64,000 nt of DNA from Streptococcus vicugnae (GCF_016461705.1 NZ_JAEMHW010000002.1:434001-498000); one strand, 5' to 3'. Shown: positions 16,068-25,611, numbered from the stretch's first letter. Translations and numbers: made by a program. Notes: generated by a model not told the origin, from the sequence alone.

Positions 16068-17723
16068 ATGTCATTTGATGGTTTTTTCCTACACCATTTA
16101 ACAAAAGAATTGCAAGATGAGCTCCTCTATGGACGCATTCAAAAAGTGAATCAACCTTTTGAACACGAGCTTGTTTTAACCATTCGTAATAATCGTAAAA
16201 ACTATAAACTTTTGCTTTCTGCACACCCTGTTTTTGGTCGTCTGCAAATCACTAAAACGGATTTTCAAAATCCCCAAACCCCAAATACATTTACCATGAT
16301 TATGCGTAAATACCTTCAAGGGGCTGTGATTGAGAGCATCACTCAAATTGAAAATGACCGCATTTTGGAAATTGCTTTTTCAAATAAAAACGAAATTGGG
16401 GACAACATTAAGGTAACCTTAGTCGTTGAAATTATGGGTAAACACAGTAATATCATCTTGATTGATAAAGCTGAAAGCAAAATCATTGAATCCATTAAAC
16501 ATATCGGTTTCTCACAAAACAGTTACCGTACTATCTTACCTGGATCAACTTATCTTGCCCCTCCGCAAACTGGTAGTCAAAATCCATTTACAATTTCAGA
16601 TGAAAAATTATTTGAAATCCTACAAACGGAAGACTTGGCTCCACGTCATCTTCAAAAACTCTTCCAAGGGTTAGGGCGTGATACTGCAGAAAATTTAGCT
16701 GCGCAACTTAGCAATGATAAACTAAAACAATTCCGAGCTTTCTTCAATAGACCAGTTCAGCCAAATATGACTGATAAATCATTTGCAGCTGTGCTATTTG
16801 AAAAAAGTGACAAACCATTTGATAGTCTTTCTGAACTTTTGGATGTTTTCTACCAAGACAAAGCAGAACGCGATCGTGTCAACCAACAATCAAGTGATTT
16901 GATTCACCGTGTCCAAACAGAATTGGATAAAAATATCAAAAAACTCGGGAAACAAGAAAAAGAACTTGCTGCTACAGAAAACGCTGAAGAATTTCGTCAA
17001 AAGGGTGAACTTCTTACAACTTATCTATCAATGGTGCCAAATAATCAAGACCAAGTAGAACTTGATAACTACTACACAAACGAAAAAATCACTATCGCTC
17101 TTGATAAAAGTTTGACCCCTAACCAAAATGCTCAGCGTTATTTCAAAAAATATCAGAAGCTTAAAGAAGCTGTTAAACACTTAGCCGGTCTCATTGAAGA
17201 AACCAAACACACTATCACTTACCTCGAAAGTGTCGAAACAGCCTTAAGTCATGCTTCAATCTCTGACATTGAAGATATTCGAGAAGAATTGGTTGAGACA
17301 GGTTTTGTCAAACGTCGCACGCGCGATAAACGTCACAAACGTAAAAAACCAGAACAATACTTAGCTTCTGATGGTAAGACAATCATCATGGTTGGACGAA
17401 ATAATCTTCAAAACGATGAATTAACTTTCAAAATGGCTAAAAAAGGTGAACTTTGGTTCCACGCCAAAGATATCCCAGGCAGTCACGTTCTTATCAAGGA
17501 TAACCTTAATCCAAGTGATGAAGTCAAAACAGATGCCGCAGAGTTAGCTGCTTATTACTCAAAAGCTCGCCTATCAAACCTTATCCAAGTCGATATGATT
17601 GAAGCTAAAAAACTCAACAAACCAACAGGTGCGAAACCAGGATTTGTAACCTACACTGGTCAAAAAACACTTCGTGTGACGCCAACCGAAGAAAAAATCA
17701 ATAGCATGCGCATTGATAAATAA
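16068..17723 (+). CDS. fbpA: NFACT-family protein: fibronectin-binding FbpA / RqcH
   Basis: This 551-residue protein shows the NFACT layout. There is an N-terminal domain (MSFDGFFLHHLTKEL at the start), a central coiled coil (about 275-400) and a C-terminal NFACT-R domain with GELWFHAKDIPGSHVLI. In Firmicutes this family is RqcH, which binds stalled 50S-peptidyl-tRNA complexes and adds alanine tails to mark nascent chains. In streptococci it was first named as a fibronectin-binding protein that lacks an export signal. None is visible here. The length agrees with the family. The start agrees with homologues, although a ribosome site is not evident. A terminator follows immediately. Confidence 0.92.
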   Translation: MSFDGFFLHHLTKELQDELLYGRIQKVNQPFEHELVLTIRNNRKNYKLLLSAHPVFGRLQITKTDFQNPQTPNTFTMIMRKYLQGAVIESITQIENDRILEIAFSNKNEIGDNIKVTLVVEIMGKHSNIILIDKAESKIIESIKHIGFSQNSYRTILPGSTYLAPPQTGSQNPFTISDEKLFEILQTEDLAPRHLQKLFQGLGRDTAENLAAQLSNDKLKQFRAFFNRPVQPNMTDKSFAAVLFEKSDKPFDSLSELLDVFYQDKAERDRVNQQSSDLIHRVQTELDKNIKKLGKQEKELAATENAEEFRQKGELLTTYLSMVPNNQDQVELDNYYTNEKITIALDKSLTPNQNAQRYFKKYQKLKEAVKHLAGLIEETKHTITYLESVETALSHASISDIEDIREELVETGFVKRRTRDKRHKRKKPEQYLASDGKTIIMVGRNNLQNDELTFKMAKKGELWFHAKDIPGSHVLIKDNLNPSDEVKTDAAELAAYYSKARLSNLIQVDMIEAKKLNKPTGAKPGFVTYTGQKTLRVTPTEEKINSMRIDK

Positions 17724-17781
17724 AAAAGAAAACTCATTTTAAATCTTCCACAATGGTTGATTTAAAGTGGGCTTTTCTTTT
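17724..17781 (+). terminator. Terminator of fbpA
   Basis: AAAAGAAAA pairs with TTTTCTTTT at the base and the ATTTTAAATC/GATTTAAAGT region pairs above it. The 3' arm ends in T-rich sequence, directly after the stop. Confidence 0.75.
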
Positions 17782-17938
17782 ACTCTTTATACATTGACTT
17801 GCTTCTCTATTTTTAGACTGAAGAAAAAGTTTTTTTGATACTTAGCTTAGGTTCATCGCTTTTCAATTTCTAAGCTCAGACCTCAAAACATCCGTTGGAT
17901 GTTTTGACCCGTCGGCAGGTTCAACAGTCCACTGAACT

Positions 17939-18036
17939 TGACTCGATTTCTTATTTTTGGGCCCATGAAAAAACTGCCCGCTGGGCATGACTCGCTTTCT
18001 TATTTTCTGGCTCATGAAAAAACTGCCCACTGGGCA
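17939..18036. repeat. Two tandem copies of a 49-base unit carrying a terminator hairpin
   Basis: Copies at 17939-17987 and 17988-18036 differ at only a few positions. Each begins TGACTCG, contains TTTCTTATTTT and ATGAAAAAACTGCCC, and ends CTGGGCA. The second copy is completed by a T-run to give the permease-gene terminator. The rest of the 319-base gap between fbpA and the permease gene holds the fbpA terminator and a hairpin CAAAACATCC/GGATGTTTTG near 17884-17905. No gene is visible. Confidence 0.85.
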
Positions 18037-18043
18037 GTTTTTT
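18016..18043 (-). terminator. Bidirectional terminator after the amino acid permease
   Basis: AAAAAACTGCCC-A/GT-GGGCAGTTTTTT is symmetric and has T-runs in both directions. It ends at the permease stop codon. Confidence 0.85.
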
Positions 18044-19446
18044 TAATCTTTGTTTTCCGCTTTTAACTTAGAATGTCTGTAACCATAACCAAAGTAAATG
18101 AGACTTCCGAGTACAAATGAAATGATAAAGCCATACCAAGTAATTGCTTTACATTGTGTCATCAAAGATAAGCAAACCACAATTGACACAATTGGTAAAA
18201 ATGGAACCCAAGGTGTTCTAAACTCTCCTTCTTTTGGCTCACCATAATCTTTACGAAGTTTCAAAATACCAAAAGCAAGCAAAATAAGGTAAGCAAGAGT
18301 TACAATATTAACCAATAAAGCTAAGATTTCAAGTTGTAAAAATCCTGACATAAACATTGTTACCAAACCAACAAAAATCGTTGCTTTCTTCGGTACTTTG
18401 CTCTTTGGCGTCAATTCTTGAAATTGTTCTGGTAATAAACCATCGCAACTAATGTTATAAATCACACGTGACAAGGCAAACATCATTGAGATACATACAG
18501 TAACCAAGGTCAAAATCACGACAATCGAAACAAAATTACCAACCAATGGGAATCCAATGCTACGTAGTACAAATGGAACCACATCTGCTGTATTTAATTT
18601 TGTATAATGAACTGTTCCTGTTAACACCAAGGTTACCAAAACATACAATAAAGTTGTCAAACCAATTGAGAAGAAAATACCTTGTGGAATTTTCTTTTCT
18701 GGTTCTTTGGTTTCATCAGCAGCCATTGAAATAGACTCAAAACCAAGGAAAGCAAAGAACATCAAAGAGGCACCTGCCATGATACCAACTTTACCACCAT
18801 AGATTTGACCAAAACCATAAGGGGCAAAATGACTCCAATTATCCGTGTTAATAGCTGTTAAACCAAGAGCAATGAAAATCAACAAAACAGCTAACTTGAA
18901 GATAACCAAGACCGAATTAAAGCGTAATACTGTTTGAACACCCAGAACAACAAGAGCTGTAACAAACAACAATAAGATAACCGGAATAATATCAATGTAA
19001 GTTCCTTTATCAGGGTTGAAAGGTCCACTAAGCGCTGTTGGAATGCTAATACCAAAAGTTCTTAGGAAAGCCTTTAGATACTCTCCCCAACCAGAAGCCG
19101 CTGTCGAAATCGCACCTGCAAATTCGATAATCATAAACCAACCAGCAATCCAGGCAGGATATTCTCCAAAAACAGTATATAAATAGCGATAAACACCACC
19201 TGAGTGTGGTAATCTTGAAGAAAATTCTGCAAAGAATAAGGCTGACATGGTTACACAGATAGCAGCAACAATAATTGAAATGGTAATCGCAGGTCCTGCA
19301 TATTCAGCTGCTCCTACTCCTGTTATCGTGAAAATCCCAGTCCCAACAATCGAACCTACCCCTAAAAAGATAAGTTCAGCAAGCCCCAGGCGTCTCTGTA
19401 AATAGCTTTTCTTTTGCGCCATAGGGGTCTTTCGAAAAATATCCAT
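18043..19446 (-). CDS. APC-family amino acid permease, cationic amino acid transporter type
   Basis: This 467-residue protein has about 12 membrane segments. The family motif GVGSIVGTGIFTITG is in the first helix, and the PHSGGVYRYLYTVFGE motif follows. It belongs to the APC superfamily (CAT/YfnA-like), secondary transporters of amino acids. The ATG at 19446 was chosen. It has SD AGGAGA and starts MDIFRKTPMAQKK. The 12 upstream codons have no ribosome site. It stands alone between two terminators, so context gives no substrate. Confidence 0.87.
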   Translation of the reverse strand: MDIFRKTPMAQKKSYLQRRLGLAELIFLGVGSIVGTGIFTITGVGAAEYAGPAITISIIVAAICVTMSALFFAEFSSRLPHSGGVYRYLYTVFGEYPAWIAGWFMIIEFAGAISTAASGWGEYLKAFLRTFGISIPTALSGPFNPDKGTYIDIIPVILLLFVTALVVLGVQTVLRFNSVLVIFKLAVLLIFIALGLTAINTDNWSHFAPYGFGQIYGGKVGIMAGASLMFFAFLGFESISMAADETKEPEKKIPQGIFFSIGLTTLLYVLVTLVLTGTVHYTKLNTADVVPFVLRSIGFPLVGNFVSIVVILTLVTVCISMMFALSRVIYNISCDGLLPEQFQELTPKSKVPKKATIFVGLVTMFMSGFLQLEILALLVNIVTLAYLILLAFGILKLRKDYGEPKEGEFRTPWVPFLPIVSIVVCLSLMTQCKAITWYGFIISFVLGSLIYFGYGYRHSKLKAENKD

Positions 19447-19587
19447 ACATTCTCCTGTTTTTTGTTTAAAATCGTCATACAATTTTTACAATTCTATCAA
19501 TTCTTGATACAAGACTCGCATGCACAACGTCTTTTATTTTAGGATAAATAGCAGTAAAAATCAACTCTCTACTCCTATTTTATCACG

Positions 19588-19632
19588 TAAAAAAACACAT
19601 TACTAAAACAAGAAAACTCGTTTTTAGTAATG
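19588..19632 (-). terminator. Terminator of alsS-aldB
   Basis: CATTACTAAAAAC pairs with GTTTTAGTAATG on the minus strand, followed by GTTTTTTT. Confidence 0.85.
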
Positions 19633-19662
19633 CGCCTTTTTCATATGCGATAGCTAGACGAT

Positions 19663-20382
19663 TTATTCGCTTTTTTTGATGTCTTCTTTCAATTCGTCCA
19701 TGTTAAATTTTGCAAAAAGGTATTTGCGATCTTGTACTGGGAAACGTTGATCCAATTGATCTACCGGTCCCACTTCAACCACACCTTCTGAAATAACAAA
19801 ATCCATCACATGACCACCAAATGTTAAATCATCCGAAATAAAGTGTAAATGATAACCTGCAACACTCACACCGTGGAACATCTTAGGTGTCCAGATACCT
19901 ACAATCGTACCCATTACATCCTCACGAGTATACTCTGGTTGACGTGTTGCGACTTCTGCAAACTTAGTATTTGGCGCAGATTTTGGGATCATGCGAACAT
20001 GCATGTTAGAAAAAGTCCCTTTAATTTTAATCGAACGGAACAAGTTAACCCCATCATAATACGATTCGATGCGTTTTTTAAGCTCAGCGTCTGTCATTTC
20101 AAAACGTTGTTTGAAAATCACTTCAGCTTGATGAGGAACAACTGCAGCGTAAGGAACTTTGACATCATCAGAAACCTCAACAATTTCAGGTTTTCCGTTT
20201 GAGCCAATAGCTTGATAGGCTTTACCGTCTAGAATAATCAACTCTCCATCAATAGAATCGAGTGTTCCGATTCCTAAATCACCATGCTCCAATAGCTCAC
20301 CAATGGTTAACGTTCCACCATAAAGGCCAGCCATCAAGGCACTTAAGGTATTATATTGAAAAAGTTTAATTGCTTCTGACAT
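19663..20382 (-). CDS. aldB: Alpha-acetolactate decarboxylase
   Basis: This 239-residue enzyme converts alpha-acetolactate to acetoin, the second step of pyruvate overflow to acetoin. The metal-binding histidines are in the YHLHF stretch and the GGHVMDF stretch, spaced as in the family. Also visible are the N-terminal QYNTLSALMAGLYGGT and the basic VRMIPKSAPN region. The ATG at 20382 was chosen because AAGGAG lies 6 bases upstream. It follows alsS by 73 bases, with no terminator between, so both should be cotranscribed. Confidence 0.95.
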   Translation of the reverse strand: MSEAIKLFQYNTLSALMAGLYGGTLTIGELLEHGDLGIGTLDSIDGELIILDGKAYQAIGSNGKPEIVEVSDDVKVPYAAVVPHQAEVIFKQRFEMTDAELKKRIESYYDGVNLFRSIKIKGTFSNMHVRMIPKSAPNTKFAEVATRQPEYTREDVMGTIVGIWTPKMFHGVSVAGYHLHFISDDLTFGGHVMDFVISEGVVEVGPVDQLDQRFPVQDRKYLFAKFNMDELKEDIKKSE

Positions 20383-20455
20383 ATTCTCCTTCACTTTCGT
20401 CATTTAAAATTAACTAACAGTATTATTTTATTGCCAAATGAGCTAAAATGCAAGC

Positions 20456-22129
20456 TTAATAAAATTCGTCTGGTAAGATTGTTTCACCAAGTTTGATATT
20501 ATCTTTGTAATCGATTGGAATATCGATAAGCACTGGTCCATTTTCTGCTTCTTGCAAAGCTTTCTTAAGAGTAGCTTCAAATGATTCTTTGCTATCAACA
20601 CGGTAACCTTTTGCACCAAAGCTTTCAGCATATTTAACAAAATCAACTGGACCAAATTCAACACCAGAAGAACGACCATATTTCATTTCTTCTTGGAATT
20701 CAACCATGTTATATTTACCATCATTCCAAATAATGTGAACAATTGGCAAGTTAAGGCGTACAGCAGTTTCCAATTCTTGTGCTGAAAACAAGAAACCACC
20801 ATCACCAGAAATAGAAATGACTTTTGTATTTGGACGAACAAGCGCTGCAGAAATTGCCCAAGGAAGTGCTACACCAAGTGTTTGCATACCATTTGAGAAG
20901 AGCAAATGACGTGCTTCATATGATTTGAAATAACGTGCCATCCAAATGTAATGACTACCAACGTCAACTGTCACTGTCATATCATCAGTCGTATTTTCTT
21001 GCAAGACATCGATCACATCAAGCGGGTGAACCAAACCTTCTTTTGAGTTGCGGTCAAATTTCACATCTTCAACCACATTTTTCTTAAGGTTTTGAAGATA
21101 ATCTACAGATGTTTTTGGTAGTGTATAGCCATTGACAGCAGGCAATAGCAAATCAATAGTGTCGGCAATATCTCCAATCAATTCGCGTTCTGGTTGGAAA
21201 TAAGTATCAATTTCAGCTTGAGCGACGTCAATAACAATGATACGTGCTGAGATTTCAGCATTCCAGTTGCGTGCTTCGTATTCAATTGGGTCATAACCAA
21301 TAGCAATGACAAGGTCCGCTTTTTTAAGCAACATATCACCTGGTTGGTTACGGAAAAGTCCAACACGTCCAAAGAAAGTATCTTCTTCAAGCTCACGTGA
21401 AACAATACCAGCACCTTGGAAAGTTTCGACTACTGGCAACTTAACAGCTTCAAGCAATTTACGAATTGATTTTGTAACCGCACGTGTTGAAGCACCATTT
21501 CCCAAGAGAAGAACAGGCAATTCAGCATTTCGAATAGCTTGAGCAAGGTAATTCACATCATCTACTGATGCTGAACCAAGTTTTGGATCAGTCAATGGTT
21601 TAATAGCTTTTACCGATACCAAACTATCAGTAACGTCTTGAGGAATAGAAACAAAGCTAGCGCCACGTTTGCCTGATTTAGCGACACGATAAGCATTGGC
21701 AATAGTTTCAGAAAGTGTGTTAGGATCGTGAACTTCAACAGCTGACTTAGTCACCGGCTCCATCATAGCCACGTTTTTCATTGATTGGTGTGAACGTTTC
21801 AATAAATCACAGCGTTTTACTTGTCCAGAAATGGCAAGAACTGGGTCACCTTCATCAGTTGCCGTTACAAGACCAGTTGCCAAATTTGATACACCAGGAC
21901 CACTTGTTGTGATAACTACACCAGGATTGCCAGTGATACGTCCGATACCTTGTGCCATAAAAGCAGCATTTTGTTCGTGACGAGCAACAATCAGTTTTGG
22001 CCCCTTATCTTCAAGTGTGTCAAAAATTCGGTCAATCTTTGCACCTGGAATACCAAAGACATAATCAATGTCATGATTGATAAGGCTATCTACGACAAGA
22101 TCAGCCCCATATTGCTTTTGTTCAGTCAT
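20456..22129 (-). CDS. alsS: Acetolactate synthase, catabolic type
   Basis: This 557-residue TPP enzyme condenses two pyruvates to alpha-acetolactate. The catalytic Glu52 is in [12 protein letters not shown], and the TPP/Mg motif runs from [15 protein letters not shown] to [12 protein letters not shown]. No ilvN regulatory-subunit gene follows. Instead aldB does, which identifies the catabolic AlsS that channels excess pyruvate to acetoin, relieving acid stress. Its promoter region holds a distinctive set of repeats (22236-22342), suggesting tight control. Confidence 0.95.
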   Translation of the reverse strand: MTEQKQYGADLVVDSLINHDIDYVFGIPGAKIDRIFDTLEDKGPKLIVARHEQNAAFMAQGIGRITGNPGVVITTSGPGVSNLATGLVTATDEGDPVLAISGQVKRCDLLKRSHQSMKNVAMMEPVTKSAVEVHDPNTLSETIANAYRVAKSGKRGASFVSIPQDVTDSLVSVKAIKPLTDPKLGSASVDDVNYLAQAIRNAELPVLLLGNGASTRAVTKSIRKLLEAVKLPVVETFQGAGIVSRELEEDTFFGRVGLFRNQPGDMLLKKADLVIAIGYDPIEYEARNWNAEISARIIVIDVAQAEIDTYFQPERELIGDIADTIDLLLPAVNGYTLPKTSVDYLQNLKKNVVEDVKFDRNSKEGLVHPLDVIDVLQENTTDDMTVTVDVGSHYIWMARYFKSYEARHLLFSNGMQTLGVALPWAISAALVRPNTKVISISGDGGFLFSAQELETAVRLNLPIVHIIWNDGKYNMVEFQEEMKYGRSSGVEFGPVDFVKYAESFGAKGYRVDSKESFEATLKKALQEAENGPVLIDIPIDYKDNIKLGETILPDEFY

Positions 22130-22235
22130 TTTATCTCCTATATGTCTTTAGATGACTAATTAAGAAAGGATTTTTTCCAATCCAAATACATCACAACTAC
22201 AAGCAGATTTGGTGATAAAATTAGTCAAATCTAAA

Positions 22236-22342
22236 TCACAAATTTTTATTTTTTCACAAATATGAATCAATTATACCATAGTTTTACGAAAAGTTTGTGA
22301 AATTTCGCTTGTGAAATTTTTCTTTATCTTTCTTTCGTAAAA
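22236..22342 (-). promoter_or_regulatory. alsS promoter with repeated TTGTGAAA/TTTCACAA half-sites
   Basis: An extended -10 TGgTATAAT is at 22270-22275 on the minus strand. Upstream of it are two direct copies of an 11-base element, TTGTGAAATTT in plus sense, at 22295 and 22309. Downstream, over the likely start site, are two copies of TCACAAAT at 22236 and 22254, in the opposite orientation. The upstream pair is flanked by TTTTACGAAA (22282-22291) and its inverse TTTCGTAAAA (22333-22342). TTGTGAAA equals the half-site of the redox repressor Rex, but the spacing is not a standard Rex palindrome. Confidence 0.65.
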
Positions 22343-22369
22343 TGAAAATATCAATGAAAATTACAAGAA

Positions 22370-22395
22370 AAGAACGTGACAAATCTCACGTTCTT
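22370..22395 (-). terminator. Hairpin terminator after the small membrane protein gene
   Basis: AAGAACGTGA pairs with TCACGTTCTT around a 6-base loop, followed by TTTTCTTG on the minus strand. The T-run is modest. Confidence 0.6.
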
Positions 22396-22400
22396 TCTCC

Positions 22401-22577
22401 CTATTTTTTTCGTCTTGTTCTGACAAAATCATAGGTGGTCATTATGATGAAACCACCAAATACCACAAGAATATTTCGTAGAGGCTCACCACTTTGATCA
22501 AAGAATGATAGCAAAACAAAAATGATGATAACCGTTATCAGATTACTAGCCAAGAGACTCTTAAAATTCATCTTCAT
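22401..22577 (-). CDS. Small membrane protein of 58 residues
   Basis: The protein begins MKMNFKSLLASNLI, has two hydrophobic segments (about 10-24 and 33-48) and ends in a basic tail RTRRKK. It overlaps the end of the TPR gene by 17 bases and is likely translationally coupled to it. GGTGG lies about 9 bases upstream of the ATG at 22577. An internal ATG at 22571 is the alternative. I do not recognise a named family with certainty. It resembles short uncharacterised streptococcal membrane proteins. Overlap, ribosome site and following terminator together support a real gene. Confidence 0.7.
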   Translation of the reverse strand: MKMNFKSLLASNLITVIIIFVLLSFFDQSGEPLRNILVVFGGFIIMTTYDFVRTRRKK

Positions 22578-23796
22578 TTAAAAATTCCACCATATTGACA
22601 TCATCTGGAACCAAGCTCAAGTAACGTTTAGCGACATCTTTAGCGCGATCTCCATAACCAAACTCACGCAAAATGTAAGCATAATCTTGCAAGAATTCTG
22701 GATTATCAGCTAAATCTGTTGCCAAATCATCGTAAATCTTGAGCGCTTTTTTATCAGCCTCAAGCGCTTGATAAGCCTTGGCAATGTTCCATTTTGTAAG
22801 CACGTTATCAATATTGTCACGATAAAGCGCAACAACATCATCATAGCGTTCTTCTTCTAAGTACAAGTTTGTCAAACGCATCAAAACATCTTCATCATCA
22901 ACAGCAACTTCTTTTGCTTTTAAAAGATAACTTTCTGCTTGTTTTGAATCATGCAACTCATATGAGAATTGAGAAGCCGCTAACAAGAGATTTGTATCAA
23001 ATTCATTTTTAGACAAACCTTTTTGAACCAAGCGAAGCGCTTCTTCTGTTTTGTTTTCCTCGTGAAGAGAATGAGCATAAACGTATTCATACCCTTCAAA
23101 ATCAGGGTTCATTGTTTCCAATTGTTTGAAATAGATATTAGCTTTTTGGTACTCACCTTGATCATACAAAATAGTCGCTAACTCAAAGACAGTGTTATCA
23201 TCATACTCAATTTCAACTGCTTTTTCAAGAAATTCGATAGCTGCTTCAAATTTTCCAAGGCTGGCATAAGCACGACCAATACGCTGATATGTTGATACAC
23301 CTGTTAGCTCTAGCATATCACGGTTGTCTAATTTCGCATATTCTTTGATAGCTTGGTTATAATTTCCAAGCTCCATTTCAATTTCTGCCAAACCAAAAAT
23401 CACCAAAGGTTCATCACTGATTTCATTTGCTTGCAAAAGTTTTTCGCGCGCAACATCAGCCAAACCTTCCATTTCATAAATATCAGCCATAACTAACAAA
23501 GCTGACAAATAACTGTCGCTTTCTGGAGAAATGGCATCAAGATACATAAATGCTCCCTCAATATCGCCATCTTCAGTTGCAATCTGAGCAAGGTTAATAT
23601 TTACCTCAGGATAATCCTCACGTTCTTGCAGATAAATTTCTTTTGCTTGTGGTAAAAATCCAATACTCTCAAGATACTCTGCCAACTCCAAGAGTGTCTC
23701 AGCATCATCTTCTTTCAAAGCACGTTTAAAATATTTATTTGCGTGCTCCAAATCCTGACTCTGGATTGAGGCAACCATTTTTTCACTATTCAACAT
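22561..23796 (-). CDS. Tetratricopeptide-repeat protein
   Basis: This 411-residue acidic protein is built almost wholly of TPR-like helical pairs from about residue 14 to 395 (for example TYQRIGRAYASLGKFEAAIEFLEKAVE). It has no signal peptide, so it is cytosolic and probably a protein-binding scaffold. It overlaps the AI-2E transporter gene by 11 bases, a pairing that implies cotranslation. The function is not known. Confidence 0.85.
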   Translation of the reverse strand: MLNSEKMVASIQSQDLEHANKYFKRALKEDDAETLLELAEYLESIGFLPQAKEIYLQEREDYPEVNINLAQIATEDGDIEGAFMYLDAISPESDSYLSALLVMADIYEMEGLADVAREKLLQANEISDEPLVIFGLAEIEMELGNYNQAIKEYAKLDNRDMLELTGVSTYQRIGRAYASLGKFEAAIEFLEKAVEIEYDDNTVFELATILYDQGEYQKANIYFKQLETMNPDFEGYEYVYAHSLHEENKTEEALRLVQKGLSKNEFDTNLLLAASQFSYELHDSKQAESYLLKAKEVAVDDEDVLMRLTNLYLEEERYDDVVALYRDNIDNVLTKWNIAKAYQALEADKKALKIYDDLATDLADNPEFLQDYAYILREFGYGDRAKDVAKRYLSLVPDDVNMVEFLNEDEF

Positions 23797-24973
23797 CTTT
23801 TATATTTTCTTCTCCTTCTTTTACAATATAATCTTCGTCATATAAACCACTGACAACTTTATACCAGTCAAAAAGTTCTTTGACAATTACTTTAATTGAA
23901 GCGTATACTGGGATTCCTAAAAAAACTCCCCAAATTCCAAACATTGAACCTGACGTTAGCAAAATAAACATGATAGTAATCGGATGAATACTCAATTTGC
24001 TTCCCAAAACTAACGGAGCTACAAAACGCCCCTCAATTGTTTGCTCGATAACAAAAGTCACCAAGACTTTAATCAGCATAATCGGCCCTTGAACAATCCC
24101 CATAATCACAACTGGAACCATAGCCAAGAAGCTACCAAGATAAGGAATCATATTTAAGAACCCTGCAATAATACCAAAAGTTGCCGCATAACGCAAACCG
24201 ATGATATTAAAGAAAATTGTAAACATAATACCGACAACAATCGCTACCGTCACTTGACCTTGTACATAACCAGCAAGTTGCTTATTGATATCCCCTAAGA
24301 TACGTGCTGATGGATGACGCATTCTAGTCGGAAGTGCCTTAATTAACCCCTCTTTCATCTTATGACTATCTCTTAAGAAATAAAAGAGAATGAAAGGTGA
24401 CATAATGATAGCTACCGTCACACGAGCAATCGCGCTAGCAAAATTCGATGCCCAATCAATAGCATTCTTTGAAAAGCTTTCTGCATAGTCAACAGCCTTA
24501 TTACTGATATTAGCTAGCATATCTTGCAGTTCTGACTGATAATTAGCTAACCAAGGACTTTTTAGTAACTTAGCCCCTTCTACGTTGACACTTTTGACAT
24601 AAGACGGCAAATTTTCAACAAATGACATCAATTGCCCTTCAATCATCGGAATAAAACTAGCCAAAGCCCAAATAATCAAAGCAACAATAATGGCATAAAC
24701 AATAAAAATCGAAGCTGTACGGCTAACACCACGACTCTCAATAAGACCAACTAAAGGCTTGATAAGATAGTAAAGAATTGCCGAAATCACCAAAGGAAGC
24801 ATAATAATAGCTAAAAATGATAAAATAGGCTTAAACAAGAACGAAATCTTAGTAAATAAATAAAGGGTCAAAAAAACAAGAAAAGTAACCATAACAGTCA
24901 CAGTAGCTTGACTATTCAATACCCATTTAAAAAACCAAGAATCAGTAAATTTCTTTTCCTGATGTCGATCCAT
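23786..24973 (-). CDS. AI-2E family transporter (PerM/YtvI-like membrane protein)
   Basis: This 395-residue membrane protein has about 8 predicted helices and the family hallmark region PYLGSFLAMVPVVIMG, followed by EQTIEGRFVAPLVLGSKLSIHP. Family members include TqsA (autoinducer-2 efflux) and sodium/proton antiporters. The name is historical and the substrate here is unknown. The start has SD GAGAGGAG. It is cotranscribed with the TPR gene. Confidence 0.88.
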   Translation of the reverse strand: MDRHQEKKFTDSWFFKWVLNSQATVTVMVTFLVFLTLYLFTKISFLFKPILSFLAIIMLPLVISAILYYLIKPLVGLIESRGVSRTASIFIVYAIIVALIIWALASFIPMIEGQLMSFVENLPSYVKSVNVEGAKLLKSPWLANYQSELQDMLANISNKAVDYAESFSKNAIDWASNFASAIARVTVAIIMSPFILFYFLRDSHKMKEGLIKALPTRMRHPSARILGDINKQLAGYVQGQVTVAIVVGIMFTIFFNIIGLRYAATFGIIAGFLNMIPYLGSFLAMVPVVIMGIVQGPIMLIKVLVTFVIEQTIEGRFVAPLVLGSKLSIHPITIMFILLTSGSMFGIWGVFLGIPVYASIKVIVKELFDWYKVVSGLYDEDYIVKEGEENIKDVE

Positions 24974-24997
24974 GAAAACTCCTCTCTATAATACACA

Positions 24998-25483
24998 CTA
25001 CTTATTATCATAAAAAGTAACGCTCTTATCTACAAGACGTTGCTTGTCATCATAAGTAAACTTAGCTGAGAAAAACGGAACATCATCTAAAATCCATTTA
25101 AAAATCTCATAATCACCTTCCCAAGTTGGTTTTGACAAGACTTGATCATAAGGTACCCACTCAAGCGTTCCTTCTCGTGATTCTTCATCTGAGATTAATT
25201 CACCCTCAAAATCAGTTACTTTGAAAACATAAGTATACCAGTCATGTCCAGGCGTAAATTCTGGAAAAGTAATCACTCCCTTGAAATCCATTTCTTTAAC
25301 AGTAAAATGAGTTTCTTCAAAAATTTCACGTTTAGCACACTCATCTGGAGTTTCACCAGCTTCAAGTTTACCACCCACTGAAATCCATTTTCCTTCATGA
25401 ACATCATTTGGCTTTTTATTGCGATGTAAAAGCAAAAGAGCTTCACCGTTGTCAATATAACAAATCGTTGCTAACTTTGTCAT
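24998..25483 (-). CDS. mutX: NUDIX hydrolase, MutX/8-oxo-dGTP diphosphatase-like
   Basis: This 161-residue protein has a Nudix box GGKLEAGETPDECAKREIFEETHF (about residues 37-60). It retains the catalytic RExxEE glutamates. The usual Gly after EET is His, a tolerated change. Streptococcal MutX removes oxidised dGTP to prevent A:T to C:G mutations. A substrate other than 8-oxo-dGTP cannot be excluded. The start is an ATG with SD AAAGAAGAG. Confidence 0.8.
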   Translation of the reverse strand: MTKLATICYIDNGEALLLLHRNKKPNDVHEGKWISVGGKLEAGETPDECAKREIFEETHFTVKEMDFKGVITFPEFTPGHDWYTYVFKVTDFEGELISDEESREGTLEWVPYDQVLSKPTWEGDYEIFKWILDDVPFFSAKFTYDDKQRLVDKSVTFYDNK

Positions 25484-25580
25484 TTTTCTCTTCTTTCTCG
25501 TTTTCTTCTATTGTACCAGAAAAATAAACACAATTCTGAATCAAAAGTTAAGTTATATGGTATTTGCCATTTTTGAAGGG

Positions 25581-25611
25581 ACAAAAAGCACATAGAAATA
25601 TCTAAGTGCTT
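25581..25611 (-). terminator. Terminator overlapping the end of the HD-domain gene
   Basis: AAGCAC and GTGCTT pair at the base with TAGA/TCTA above, then TTTTTG. The 5' arm includes the last codons of the gene. Confidence 0.7.

Noticed and set aside
17939..18036. Possible short CRISPR-like array
   Set aside because: There are only two units, placed directly end to end with no spacers, and no cas genes nearby. It is a tandem duplication with a terminator hairpin.
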